Positions 12,710 to 25,950 are shown, counted from the stretch's first letter. The stretch is 64,000 bases of DNA from Capitulum mitella (GCA_030062745.1 CP099849.1:12374144-12438143), one strand, 5' to 3'. Program-made: numbers and translations. The notes: generated from the sequence alone by a model not told the origin.

Positions 12710-15700
12710 GGGGCGTTCCAGAAACAAATCGACCAGGCTCCTACCAAAATTAACACACCATAGTCTCGAAATTTGATGACATTTGGTCCGGTGTATAATC
12801 TGTGGCTGAGATTTCATATTTTCACGTCTCAGGTCGGTCGGACAGGCGGTTTTTGCGCCAGAGCAGTTTGAAATTTTGAGATTTGATGATTTTTGGCCAA
12901 ACCTTTGGTGAAATAATGTGTATTGGCTCAATAACCAATGACCATGTTTTCAGAAACTGGGTATCGTGGTAATGGCGAAATGCTACATCTTTCTGCTGTT
13001 CGCATTTCCCCAAATAACTTTCCCGTTTTATTTGACATTGAAACCTATTTTGAAAGTCAAATTTTTAAGATGTGGCCAGTGATTCGGATTGAAACCTTTT
13101 ACAGGCAAAATGTACTCCATGGAATTCTCATTTGTTTCAGATCGAGAGAAGCCCCCCATTTTAGTTTTTAATGTTACAAATTGCACCTCAAATTCGCGAT
13201 ACTTTCGTCAAAAACGTCCTTATCGGGAATTTCAGACCTGGGCCGGCTAAAAGTAGTATGAAAGACCAGCGAAAGTAGTCCTGAACGCCCCAGGTCATTG
13301 TTTTCTTCCATGATTGTCATCTGTCGCCCGCTGCGAAGATGTAGTTATATTTTTCTCCACGATAGCTGGTGGTGCTGCAGGGCTTGACCCTCATTGCACG
13401 CCACAGGGAAGTGCATGGCGGGGGCGGTAAAGCGTTAAAGCTCAGTTTGCACGAGCGGTAATGCGTCGCGGACTCGACCGACACGGAATCGACGGTCGCA
13501 CGGAATGACGCCACCCAGACTTCGATGACTTGACACTTCGATGGACTCCACCGGCAATGCAGTCAGCTAACTGCGTTATCATCACATCCCGCAGTTCCAT
13601 TTCTTGGTTTCTCCTTTGAGGTGTGAAATTTGTGAGGACTGTCGATTGGGCAGGCTGGGAAGATTTTTTGTCCCTTTGGCCCGCCCGCGCCAGTCCTCAG
13701 ACCCACTTTTCTTGTGCCCTTCTCTCTTCCAGCTCGGGAACCGTTAGGAAAAAACAAAAACGCCTTAAAAGTAGAGCTTACATTATGTAAAACAAATCAG
13801 TTAAACTAAAACATCTCATAGTCATTCGCAACTAAAAGTTGTGGAATTTTACAACGCGCTCTTCCACCCGGGCCATGCAGCAGCGGACGAAGACTGCCTG
13901 TTGTCTCACGCTGTCAGCCCAGCCGTACTAGCAGGGGAGGAGACAAGCATCATACAACTTTCTTTGTCCCACAGACATAGCTATAAACATAATTATATAA
14001 TTTTTAATTATTATATATATATATTTAATTTTTTATTTTATTTTATATTTTTAATTATTATTATTATAACATAATTAATAATTTCCAGGAAGACACTAAT
14101 GGGCTGGGCTTGGAACGCACATCATCCCCCTTAATTTGTATATTTATATGCCAAAATATGTCAAAATATTGAATAAAAAGGCCATTTTAAGTGTCTTTTC
14201 AACTTCTCAACCAAATGTTTTGGGCTCAAGTAGGTCCTTGAATTGAGATGACCTTCAATGACTTTTAATGACCTTAATCCCCTTGAGGGCGATAAATGGT
14301 ACACATCAGGGATACTTCGGGTGAAAAACGCAATTCATGCCATGAAACTAAAAAAGTTGCCCCACATACCTGTAGCTAAAAGCGAGCTGAAAAAGGAAAA
14401 TAACTTTGGCCTCGGTCTGACGTCCGGTGCATTGACTGAGGCCAATCATCTCTTTTCACTTATCCTCATGATGCCATAGTATAACTGTCTAGTCCCAAAA
14501 TGCATTTTTTAAGAAGAAATGCACAGAGAATAAAGTTTCTCGAAAACGGCCAAACTTTTCCTTGATCTCCGGCCACTGACCTAACCTTTTCGAGAAATTC
14601 CCAGATAAACTTTTCAAGGCCATTGACAATATAAGGTCATGTACCACAACACATTTAATACTTTTGAATTCCTAAACTTTCTTTGACATGGTAGTATAAA
14701 CTTTTTTGACACGGATCCCTTTAACCAGACCTAGGTCATTCAATTGACTCGCCCAAAATTAACGTTTCTCCAAAATGTGCGCAATAAGTGCAAGTAAAGG
14801 TACTGAAAATTTGGCAGCGTCACGCGCCGCAGTTTTCTCGGTATTCTGAAATACATAAGGGGTGTGTCCAAACACATCCGCAGCGTTAAAGGCGCCTTTC
14901 TCGACCGCCGGGAAGAGGATGGAAAATTGGCCTCCTAGTGAGAGAGCTCAGAAACGACCCAGATGGTCACTTCAGGTATTTCCGCATGCAATGGAAAACA
15001 TTTAATACCATACTGAGTCAGAAGTTGCCACAGCTTTATCTGTGTTGACCGCAGTATTTTCGAAACAAATGCGGCCACCAGTCTGAAGCTACGGCAGGGA
15101 TGCAGCCAAGGGGGAGAGACCATGTGGGCCATGCCCTCCCCCCTGAGCCAGGCGGTCTTCACTAGATATATGGCTGTTTCTCAGGAATACGTAACAGTGA
15201 TCATACATATATATATGCTGCAAAAACAAGCATTATATGTTTTTCTGTGCAATAAATATGAGGTCAGTTACATAAAATGACCGTTCTTGTGATAAATTTT
15301 ATGTTTTCCCAATGGAATATGGCGACATTTGACGTTTGGCCATCCTGAAGAAAATTCTGGCTACCTGCTTGAGCTACGGTGTCAAACGCAGTCATCATAT
15401 TCGTGTATGGAAAATATTTCAATGATGTGGTGACGAGCATATCAGCTACTCTCATTTCCGTCCTTCTTCGTCCATTTTGACAGCCAAGCCGATTGGGCTC
15501 GCCACACCGCCTGTCCACTGCCCAGTCTGCGACCGCATCGGCTGAAAACTTCGATTTTTTTCAATTTAGCGGTCGGTTTCGTCGCGAACGACACCGAGTG
15601 ATTCTTTTACATGTATTTCTATTCAATTTTTTTCCATAACATCATCATGTGATAAACTGACACGCATACCATAAACCAATTATATCTCTAATTCTTATAC

Positions 15701-16236
15701 CATTTTTGGCCGGTAGCGTACGGGGAAATGCCCAACGAGGATATTTTCAACCAAGATGTCATAAATTATACGTGTATGTACAGTTTTAAACACAAAAATG
15801 GGAATTTTTCTCGATTTAAAACGAATCAAAACCCTTTGGAAAACATGTTACCTGTGCACAGTTTCAATTGGAATCACCGACCACACTCTCAATATTTGAT
15901 TTTGAAAATATGTTTCAAGACCAAATACAGATCGAACAAAATTTTAAAAATGCGAATAGCAGAACACCACAACATGTCGTCCTCATCACAACAATATCCG
16001 GTTTTTGAAAATGTGAGCATAGGTTTCTGAAATAATATACATTACCTCGCTAAAGCTTTGGCCAAAAATCATAAAATTTAAATGTTCAGAGTGCTCTAGC
16101 GTAAAAACCGATTTTCAGACGGAGCTGAGAAGTGGAAATCTGACACCTCAGCCATTGATTACCCCCTGGACAGAATTTCATTGTGATTTGAGACTATAGC
16201 GTGTTACCCCCTGGTCGATCTGAAGTGAAATGCCTC
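12710..16236. mobile_element. Long-terminal-inverted-repeat element, copy 1
   Basis: Non-coding element with terminal inverted repeats of about 470 bp (about 12,710-13,180 against about 15,770-16,236), clearly alignable with indels. The termini read GGGGCGTTCC and, inverted, GAGGCATTTC. The flanks are TTTT on both sides, too simple to call a target duplication. A second copy lies at 21,278-25,339. The interior includes an AT-rich expansion (about 13,980-14,090) absent from copy 2, and a hAT MITE nested at 15,095-15,371. No transposase frame is visible, so it is non-autonomous; the superfamily is undecided. Confidence 0.75.
15095..15371. mobile_element. hAT-type MITE nested in the long-TIR element
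   Basis: 277 bp, from CAGGGATGCAGCCAAGG to GGCTACCTGCTTG, flanked by a perfect 8-bp duplication AGCTACGG (15,087-15,094 and 15,372-15,379). The second long-TIR copy has the uninterrupted sequence CTGAAGCTACGGTGCC at about 24,460, an empty site that confirms insertion. Confidence 0.9.
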
Positions 16237-16369
16237 TTTTATGTTTGAATACGCTTGACTGGATTTGTGGTCTAATCAACCAGTCTCTGTGTTATCAACC
16301 ACCTGCAAAGCATTTAAATACGTACATTTTTCGAAAAATGACGACGTCTGTTTGTGTGTTTGTTTTCAT

Positions 16370-16514
16370 CACCGGCGCAGCCAAAGGGGCAGGGCCGCCC
16401 CTTTAGGTCTACGTCTTGGTGAAAACCATTATAACGTCGTCTTCCCAGCAGGCGGTTTTCGTATGGTTTCAGCTCACACTGAGCCCCCTTAAGAAAATCC
16501 TGGCTGCGCCCCTG
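16370..16514. mobile_element. Short hAT-type MITE
   Basis: 145-bp element from CACCGGCGCAGCC to GGCTGCGCCCCTG, with near-perfect inverted ends. It is flanked by GTTTTCAT and GTTTTGAT, an 8-bp target duplication with one mismatch. No coding capacity. Confidence 0.85.
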
Positions 16515-18867
16515 GTTTTGATCGTCATGTGCGGTGCCGCCATCATGGACTCACTGACGTGGGGGGCAAGCAAGGGCCTAGAAACCGAGATGAACTGAGG
16601 CAGATGCAACCTCAGTCTGTCTGCACTGGCTTCATCAGACTGGGAGGACGTTTGGCATCCAAGAGGCAAAGTCTCTTCTGAATCGCCAGTACCGACCTCT
16701 ATGCAGAATGCTTTGATAAACACATCAATGCAAATGCAAGACTGGCTATGGAAAAAATGGCCACATATGATTTATTCATAAGACTAGAGAATGCGCATGC
16801 CAAGGCAGTCGGTACAATGTCACTGTTGGTAATACTGATCGAATAGCTTGTCTTTTGCAGCACTATACTGATGTCTGGAAAACAAAAATTACGTATTTCA
16901 CTGCCCGCAATGTGCCTACTGCGTGCTCAGGTTGAGATATAATCTGCTATACGCCTTGTCATCGTCACCAAACAGTGGTCATGAGCCAAAGGCACCAAAA
17001 AATTCGCGGATTTGTTTGCGTATTAATATGCTTTTGGATCCATTTCAATTACTCTGCACAGACCTTTACTGCTTTTACCGATTGGCTCACCATAATATTT
17101 TCCTTTCAGTTCCTGGTTATTGAACCAATCGCCAAGCAGCATACGCATTTGTCATTTTTCGTACAGCAGTTTTGTGAACTGGCACTTTTTGGAGATAAGA
17201 ACATCGTATCGTGTGGGACAATTCACAAAACAATCCTCCGTGGACCAATTCACGATTACGACCACTGAGAAACCTCATGTAACTGTACGTATCGCATCAT
17301 CTGGGGACCATGCACGGCTGACTGGGTAAGTACGTGAGTTGGCCGAATTTACGCACGAATGACGAAAAGAAAAAAAACAAGGAGACACCAGTCGCTGGCT
17401 GGATCGTGCTCAATTCACTTACATTATTGGAACGCTAATTTCATCTGTTCCTCGAACGACGTCATCAGACGGATAAGGTGTGCCCCTTGCGCAACGTTTC
17501 CAATCCCTGTGGAATGGATCCTTGATCCTCACGCTATGCGGTAGCACAGAGCAGCGTTCCAGAGATCCGGTGTACGGCTCGACCGCAGCCGTCCTTCACG
17601 GCGAGACGATAAAGAACGGGCTGCCGCCAACCGACACGTCATCCGCCACCCGCCGCCCGTCGACAGCTCGTCGTTACCGTTTTTGTCCAGGTACTTTGTC
17701 TCACGCTCCGCAGTCGAGCTGCGGAATGTTGCGTTGCGGAATGGTCCGCTGCGGAATGGCCCACTGAGGAGCAGCCCGCCACTGAATGGTTCGCTGGTAA
17801 ATGCCCGCCGCAGAACGGATCCGCTGCGGAATAGTCCGCGGCGGATCGGCTCGCTGCTGCGGAGTGAGATCGTCGCTCCGTTGGACCGGTGGGCGCGAAG
17901 CGGATCCGGTGACCAGCACGGCCGGAGATTTACCGCGCCTGGCCGCCTGATGAGATGATCTCAGCGTGGGAGAAAGTGCCGGCGCGGCGGGATAAAAGCC
18001 ACGAGCTGGCCGCGTGGACTTTCTACCGAGGAAGACTAATCTGACACGTGACCCATCCCGAGCATCATCACGGACGTTAGCAGGAATATCTGTGACGCAT
18101 AATCACTCGTATAATGAAGCCCGGTGGACGTGAGATCTGCATGCCTGCATTGCATGCTGATATCACGGGAAGTGCGTCCCTGTGATATTCGGGGATACCG
18201 TGGTCGTGCCAAGAGAAACATCTCATGAGCAAAGGAAACAAGCCTCCGTGATTCAAGACAGCCGTTGGCACGGGCAAGAGTCTGACCAGCGGACAGTCCT
18301 GGTACAGCCTCGACAAAACAACGCGCTGAAATTGCGTACAAAATTGCGAAATTTTATTATTGTTAATGTCGTTAATCTTTCGCGTTAATGTTATTTAACG
18401 CGACAGAAAAAGCAAACCTGAGACCAAAATTGGGGTCAGGCATGATAAAGGTGTTATAGGTTTTATATGTGAGATAGTCTTTTTGTTTGTTAACTGACCT
18501 CAGATCACCTTATTCAGCACGATAATGGAATGCAGTCGTCTTCACAAACTAAGGATCCTCTTCATATTCACGGCCTACGTGTCTCGGTACCTCGGACTCT
18601 CTAACGCATGTTTCAAATTCCTAGCATCATATTTCCATGCCCAAGCGACCGGAAACGCTGCCTGGAAATCGGTTACGAAATGCCGTCCCCTGTTTACCGT
18701 CCCGTCTAATTCTGTCGCTAGGTATGCGGCGCGGCGAGTGCACACGCGTAGCCGAATGCTGCATGTCAAAACAAATCACTGCGCGTGCCAAAGTGGCAAG
18801 CCATTTCCCACGCTGCGTACATCACGACCAAGTGAAAACAGCGCACGGGGCGACGCGGCGTACTCAC
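16515..18867 (-). other. Intron DNA of the long tetraspan transcript, no gene seen
   Basis: Apart from the 15-bp minisatellite at 17,718-17,870, I see no exon, RNA gene or recognisable transposon here. Confidence 0.4.
17718..17870. repeat. 15-bp degenerate minisatellite
   Basis: About ten units of a 15-bp motif close to GCTGCGGAATGGTCC. Because 15 is divisible by three, the plus strand reads as an in-frame five-residue repeat (L-R-N-G-P type) inside a 91-residue open frame. With no splice or start evidence I treat it as non-coding. Confidence 0.85.
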
Positions 18868-18921
18868 GAGCTCCAGCAGCTTCAGCAAGCCGGATGGCTT
18901 GGCCAGGTCCCGGATGCCCAT
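18868..18921 (-). CDS. MARVEL-like tetraspan protein, alternative first coding exon (distal)
   Basis: Encodes 18 residues, MGIRDLAKPSGLLKLLEL, then the donor GTGAGTACG in phase 0. The motif L-x-[KR]-P-S-G-[LF]-L-K-L-L-[EQ]-[LI] is shared with the proximal first exon at 9,232-9,288, so the two are related and interchangeable before exon 2. The 54-nt reading frame, good start context (C at -3, G at +4) and strong donor support a real exon. The two isoforms would differ only in the first dozen cytoplasmic residues. Using this exon gives a transcript of at least 18 kb across both introns. Confidence 0.75.
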
Positions 18922-19275
18922 GGTGCGTCTGCGTGTTGCGGGAGTCGCCGGCTGTGCTGCGAACGCCAGGGGGTGCCGTCTGGTACTGCTGGCGCCCTCC
19001 GAGTTGCCACCGACGGCCGCCGCCGCCGGCGCTGGCCAGGGGTCGCCGTCGACGGCCCGTCCACTCGTCCACACCAGCCCGTCCACCCGTCAGAATTGGC
19101 CGGAGTCCGCGCCAGTCCATCCACCTGTCCACACCACTCCGTCTGCCGTGATAGCTGGGCAGAGTCCGCGACCTGCGGCCCGTCTGCCTATCCACATCAA
19201 TCTTCCCGCCCGTCAGAGCCGTCCAGAGGCCGCAGCTGACTGCCCGTCCACATCAGTCAGTCCACATGTCCGTGA
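18922..19275 (-). promoter_or_regulatory. CpG-rich putative promoter with degenerate CCGTCCAC repeats
   Basis: GC-rich DNA directly 5' of the distal first exon. It contains a degenerate array of CCCGTCCAC-like words (about 19,050-19,270). The position suggests a promoter or 5' untranslated region; there is no direct transcription-start evidence. Confidence 0.35.
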
Positions 19276-21277
19276 AAATCAGATGTGCATGATGGCCACA
19301 AAATTAGACGACCCGTCATCGTTCACACAAAGCGCATTGTTTCGTCTTTATTTCCCTCTGTTCCGTTCATGTCTTTCAACGCAATACTATCCGCAGCGTG
19401 ATAGTATTGGGGATATTCTGTGTCCCCAGTCATTACCATGGTCGAGGCCAAAATGACATCTAAATACGTTCATCTGCCACGTGTCCTGTTTGTTAGCTCC
19501 TCCTTGTGCGTCCCGTATTGTTTATTTACCCTCGATCTGTCGTTGCACATGGCAAACATGTCCAAAAATCCCGTGTAGGTAATACGAGCGTGACCAACGC
19601 TTACGAACGCAAAAGGTGATCAGTCATGGTTATTGGCAATACCTTTGATCATAATCACATCTTGATAGGCAAAGTATTATAAACTACTTTGCATTCTCTT
19701 GAGCTTGTCAGTTCCCCTGTGACTGAGATAGCCAAGGGCGGAAACGGAGTGAAGCTTGTTCCTTCATCCACCCGAGTTCGAGAAATGTTTCTCGTTCAGT
19801 GGCGGCGCCACCGACGGGCAGTGAGCGCAATTATCGTGTCCCTAACGGGGGGAAACTTAACATCATCCCAGTGGCGATGCACTGGAAAAAATTTCAAAAT
19901 GTCGTTTGTCATCGCTGTCTTGAATTCGTGGCCCCGCCACTGATCTCATTCCAAACGGTGGCGGCGAGTGCACCAAAGCCGTTGTTTGCGACAACTCGAC
20001 CCTCATGCGGCCGCCCACGTACGTGGTCATGTGAGCCACGATTCCGCTGCTGGAACACGTGTTCTGCTACGTTGCTTCGTGTCGATAAACCTGCTCCCTC
20101 CCCCCCTTCCTTCTCCCCACATATCCAACATTTCCTGTCGTCCGACGTCAGCGGTGTAGCCAGAAGGCATCCTCTTCCGACGTTTCCTCGCCCTCCAGCT
20201 CACCCTCATTGCTAACCCCTCATTTTCAAACGCTCATCGTCTTCCTACCTTACATGGCATTCTGATAGTGGCGATGGAGACAGTAATAAAGGCGGAGCTT
20301 GTTCGTGGGAGGGGACATTTCTGGCTCCTTCCAGGCCAGGGGTTGCAATTCGTCGATCCCTGTACCAGGTCGCCAATGGAAAACTTTGCATCGGCTGTAA
20401 GAAAAATGGAAGACGTGAAAGCACGAAGATGTGAAAGGAGCAAGGCAAGCACTCATAAAAGGAAAGTAGATGACAATGTCGAATAAGAGGGGGACAGTGT
20501 ATTGTTTGTTAAAGACAGATCGCCATTGGAGGATTTCAGTGTTGCAGGGAATATCCGACAGACCGTTTTGGGAAGAACCGCACCGCTCCGAAATGACAGG
20601 CAGTTTTGTTTATCTGTCGGACCCGTCCAAGTCTGACGTGCTGTTTCAGAGAGTCTCATCATGCGAGGCAAACATAAAACAAATAAGCAAAATGCGCACA
20701 CCCAGAAAAGAAGCTACTGAACACACATTAATGTCTAAAAAACACACACAACGTGTAAAGGAGTGCGCAGTTAAATGAGTTTGATGTGTTGCAGCAGCTG
20801 TCAGTCGGGGCGGAGCCTCCAGGATGGTCCTGAAAGGCATGGGCTCTGTGTGGAAGAAAAACCACCTTGTGGTGGGGTGGCCACCTCGGTAAGTTTGCGC
20901 ACTGCGAAATAACGGTCTTCGGCCCTTTCGCTTGTTAAACATCGTGGGGTTTTTATTGGCTTACAATGCAAGCATTTGTGATTTCGTCATGGCTTTACAA
21001 TTACACGATAACCACCTTTTCATTGGTTTCTTCTCCGAAAAGACTTAATAAGCATCAGAAACACTGTTATTCAGTAAACGATATTCAACTCAACTTTAGC
21101 CATCTTCGAGCGGGCACGGTCCCTTTAGCTGCTTGTATACATTCTCTACACTGCGCTGGCCTGTTGTTTATTCTTTCTGTCGCGAACTTAGTGTGATTAA
21201 TTTACCATTACAGCGAACCATAGACATCCGTGTTTTATTCGTAGAGGCAATAGAGTGACTGTTCGCAATGCATAGAA
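19276..21277. other. Upstream flank of the tetraspan gene, no gene seen
   Basis: Contains the hAT MITE at 19,797-19,942. The other open frames are short and unrecognised. Confidence 0.4.
19797..19942. mobile_element. Short hAT-type MITE
   Basis: 146 bp with ends CAGTGGCGGCGCCACC and CCCCGCCACTG. Flanks TTCTCGTT and ATCTCATT match at 6 of 8 positions, a worn 8-bp duplication. Confidence 0.75.
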
Positions 21278-24200
21278 GGGGCATTCCTGGACAAATCGAC
21301 CGGGCACTTACTAATATTAACACACCATAGTCTGAAATTCTGGCGAAATTTGGCCTGTTGTGTAATCTGTGCCTGGGATTTCATCTCATTTATTTCAATT
21401 TTTTTTATTTTTACTTCTTAGCTCGGTCGAACGCTCGGTTTTTATGCCGGAACAGTTTGATATTTTAGATGACCATGCCGCATGGCATTGGCCCGCATTA
21501 CACGCCACAGGGAAGTGCGTGGCGGGGGCGGTAAAACGTCCAAGCTCATTTTACATGAGCGGTAATCCGTCGCGGACTCGACCGACGCGGTCTCGACGGA
21601 CGAACGGAATGACGCCATCCAGATTTCGAAGACGTGAGTGACACCTCGACGCACTCGACCGAAAATGCAGTCAGCTAACTGCGTTCAGCTGATCATACCC
21701 CGCAGTTTCGTTTCTTGACTTCTGCTTTGAGGTGTGAGATTTGTAAGGACTGCCGATTGGGCCGGTTAAGAAGATTTTTTGCCCCTTTTAACCCGCCCCA
21801 GACTGGGGGGACGGTTGACCGCCACCCTGAGGTTTTCCCAAGATTGCGAAAAAACGAACAAACGCAGCGCCACGAAACTTTGTCTTCCTCTTGCTTGATC
21901 ATTTTTTCACCTCGTATTCAATTTTCCTCCCCAGGTCATGTAAGGTGTCTGACCTAGGTCAGGACAAATGAACTGATGTCCAAAAAAGTTTAACGCCCTG
22001 TAACTTTTTCGCAAAACATGACATCACAATAAAACTTTCAAGGACTAGAGATTCTGATAAGTGCGACACATTTTCTATCTCGGAATTTTTCGCAAGTGTC
22101 CGGGACATTGACCTAAGGTCAAGCCCATTTTCAACATAAGTCGTCCTTTTTCCGAAAATTGACGGAATTTTTAAAACAATTTGAGTGTGAGGAGACCCAG
22201 ACATGCAGTTTCCGTCAATGGACAAAGTTTTAGTGACCTCCGACCACTGGCCTGAGGTTAGGTCACGAATAAGTGTTATGAGTCAAAATGCACTGCCATC
22301 AAAATCGGCGATGAATGACTCAGGTCAGGTTGAAAATGGCAGAACTGGCTTGCACAGTTGCGACTAATACCAACAAGTTTAAAATGTTTCAAAAATTGCA
22401 TATTTTGCACATAAAGAGACTTTCGCGAATAAAGCTCCGTCAGTTGTGTAGATTGTTAACTACTGAGTTTGTCCAAAATCAAAGCATGAAAAATCATCCC
22501 AAGAAACAGAAGGATCAAGAAACAACTTTTGGAATGGCATATTTACGAAAAAACGCAGTTTTTATTTCATTCCAGTTATTTTATCGAAAAAATAAATTAG
22601 TTTCCGTTAATTTCATACCGACTTCATCGACGGCGCCCGCCGTGCAGCGTAGCAAAAATCACCGTGTCTTTAATTCAACGTTTCTGCGTATGCATTAAAC
22701 AAATCGGAGAGATCAGACGTGTATCGGCATCTGCGGACTTTTACCTGTCCGCTGGTGCCTTCATCTAGACTTTATTAGTCACAGCCCTTGAGATCCAGGC
22801 CGTTTCTGGGTCTCATGCAGATAGCTATGAGAAAGCATATGTAGGGCGTAAATGGCTTCCATATTATCCAAAACTAAAAATGGCATCAGTTGCAAGCTGC
22901 ACTTGGCACAGGCTTTCCAGCGGTGTGCTTATTTTATCGTGCGACCAACCGTTCGTGAGTCAGACGGGGACGGTCAACCGTCCCCCCCCCCACACACGGG
23001 CGTGCATGGCGCCGACTGCCAGTCGGACGCGGGTTAACCCGTCTTGTACCAGTCGTCAGATCTACCTTTCCCGTACCTGGGGGTGTCTGAACACTAGTCC
23101 CTTTCCAACTCGCGAACCGTAAGAATAGAAAAAAACGTCGCAAAAGTACAGCTTACATCATGCAAAACAGATCAATTAGACTAAAAAAATCTCGTTGCCA
23201 TTTGCAGATAAAAGTTCATGCTTTTACAATGCGCTCTTTCGCCCACGCCATGCAGTAGCAGGTGAAATCTGCCTGCTGTCTCACCCTGTCAGCCCCGCCG
23301 TACTAACAGAGGAGAAGACAAGCAGCATACTGCCTTCTTTGTTCCACAAAGCATGATTATAAGCATAATTGCAAGAGGACACGACGGCGCTGTATTTGAC
23401 ACATATCCTTTGTAATGGAAGGGGCTTAGGGTGCACACAACCACCGCCTAATTGGTACATTTATGGGCCAAAACGCGCCAAAATATGAAATAAGAAACAT
23501 TTTATGTGTCTTTACAACTTCCTGACTAAACTTTTTGTGATCAAATAAGTCCTTGAATCGAGACGACCGTCTGTGACTTCAAGTGACCTTGACCTCCTCG
23601 AGTGCGATTAGTGAAATGGTATACATCAGGGCCATTTCGGGGGAAAAAGACAATTCATGCCATAAATCTAAGAAAAAAATGTTTTCCCAAAATGCTTGCA
23701 CACAACTCAGAAACGGAAGTAAGACCACTGGAAAATAATTTTGGTCTCGTCCTGAACTCCGATGCATTGACTGAGGTGAACCATCTTTTTTCAGTCATGC
23801 TCATGATGCTCTGCTATAACTGCCTTCTCCCCAAATGCAGTTTTTGAAAGAATAAAAATACAGGAAATACAATTTGGCAAAAGTGGCTCAACCTTTTCTT
23901 GAATTCTGGTTATTGACTTAACCTTTTCGGGAATTTCCAAGAAAAATGTTTTAAGGGCATTGGCAATTTAAGGCCATATGTCAAAACACAATTTAATATC
24001 TTGGAATTTGTCAATTCTATGGCAGTCCGAATTATTTTTGACATGGGTACGCTTTAACCAGAGCAAGGTCATTGATCTCACCCAACCCGAAATCAACCTT
24101 TGTCCTAAATGTGAAATACGTGCTAAAATATATGCAAAAATTGGTACGTGTGAAACATATGTGAAAATAGGTATTGAAAATCTGGCAGCACCACTCGTTG

Positions 24201-25339
24201 CCGTTTCCTCTCTTTTCTGAAAAACCTAACTGGTGCTTCCAACCACATCAGCAGCATCAAAGACGTCGTTCTCGACCGCCTGGGAGAGGACGGAAAATTG
24301 GCCACCTTTGTGACAGGGTTGAGAAACGGCCCACGAGGCCACTTCAGGTATTTCCGCATGCAATGGAAAACATTTAATACCATACTGAGTCAGAAGCTGC
24401 CACAGCTTAATCTGTGTTGACCGCAGTGTTTTTGAAACAAATGCGGCCACCAGTCTGAAGCTACGGTGCCAAACACAGTCATCATCTTAGTCTGTAAAGA
24501 ATATTTCAACGATGATATCATGACAAGCATATCAGTTATTCTCATTTCCGTACCTCTTTGTCCATTTTGACATCCAAGACGATTGGACTCACCGCATCGC
24601 CTGCCCACAGCCCAGACTGCGACGGCATCGACGGAAAACATGGATATTTTCAAGTTTGTGGTCGATTCCGCCGCGAACGACACCGAGTGTTTCTTGTACA
24701 TGCATTTCTGTTCAATGTTTGTTCATAACATCAAGTGATCAGCTGACACGCATACCATAAACCATTTATACATGTATATATATATATTTATATACACATA
24801 TATATGTCATTTTCCGCCTTTAGCGGACGAAGAAATGCCCAACGAGGATATTTCAACCGATATGCCATGGATTAAATATATATCTATAGTGTTAAAGACA
24901 AAAATGGGGTATTTTTCTCGCTTTATAACGAATCAGAACTTTCTGGAGAACGTTTTACCTGTTCACAATTTCAGTCGGAATCATTGACCACACCCTCAAA
25001 ATTTGGCACTGGAAGTAGGTTTTACAGTCAAATAAAAACCAACAGAAACTTTAGAAAATGCGAATGGCAGAACATAGCAGTATTTCGTCCTCAGTACAAG
25101 GATATCCAGTTCTTGAAAATGTGATTTTTGGTTACTAAATGAGGTTTTGGTTACTGGGTTGCGCCAAAAATCATCAAATTTAAAAATTTCAGATTGCTCT
25201 AGCGCAGAAACCAGTCTTCAGACGGAGCTGAGAAGTGGAAATCCGACGTCCCAGCCGCAGATTACCCTCCGGGCAGAATTTCATTACAATCTGAGACTAT
25301 AGTGTGTTAACGCCTAATGGATCTAACGTGAAACGCCCC
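21278..25339. mobile_element. Long-terminal-inverted-repeat element, copy 2
   Basis: Second copy of the family at 12,710-16,236, in the same orientation. It starts GGGGCATTCC and ends GAAACGCCCC. Most of the inner left inverted repeat is deleted, so sequence jumps from about 21,470 to the homologue of about 13,360 in copy 1. A TTAA-flanked element (21,792-23,033) is inserted in it. Stretches around 24,345-24,460 are almost identical to copy 1. No transposase frame. Confidence 0.75.
21792..23033. mobile_element. TTAA-flanked (piggyBac-type) non-autonomous element, family B copy 1
   Basis: 1,242 bp between two TTAA tetranucleotides (21,788-21,791 and 23,034-23,037), with ends CCCGCCCCAGACTGG and, inverted, CCCGCGTCCGACTGG. 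It interrupts long-TIR copy 2; the corresponding site in copy 1 (about 13,675) is continuous. TTAA target duplication with a CCC terminus is the hallmark of piggyBac-superfamily elements. No transposase frame. It carries paired AGGTCA-type half-sites (TGACCTAGGTCA near 21,950; TGACCTAAGGTCA near 22,110). Confidence 0.85.
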
Positions 25340-25896
25340 ATAATTTGATAACTCAAATCATCTACTGCCGTGCAGCACCAGAAATATCATTATTTCCTTG
25401 CTCTGTTACTGTATTAGAAGCATATGCGTGGCAGAGCACCTCTAACCATCTCGGGGGGGGGTCGGCGTTGCATCATTACTGCAAGACGGTGATGGCATGA
25501 ACAAGGAAACTGGTTCATGTGCACGGGAGCCACAACCCAAGGACGTTTAAATATGTGGAAGTAAGTACGACGGATGGCAGTACCATGACTCTACCACACA
25601 CGTGATTATGCTGGGCGCAAAGCTAACATTCAACGACGCAATGTCTGGGAAGGATGGGGATGGGTGGTAAGTGGTTCAGAACGGGTGACAAGAGCGAAAG
25701 ATGAAAACCCTAGAGCAAAAGATTAAGGAGGGAGTTGAATGTATCTGTTGGTAAGGGTGAGAGAGAACAAAATGAAGGATCCAAATAGAATAGAGGAGCC
25801 GACGGAGACAAACGGGTTGAGAACAATGCCAAGAAAAATAAAGCGGTAGGTAAATAAATAGGCAAAGGAATAAAAAAGAGAGGGATGGAAGGGGCG

Positions 25897-25912
25897 TGAG
25901 AGAGAGAGAGAC

Positions 25913-25950
<38 letters not shown>

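Noticed and set aside
9232-18921. Two tandem tetraspan genes
   Set aside because: Only one set of exons 2 and 3 was found in the window, and both first exons fit it; alternative first exons are simpler.
18899-19456. 185-codon plus-strand frame
   Set aside because: It overlaps the distal first exon and its CpG-rich flank antisense; composition is repeat- and GC-driven.
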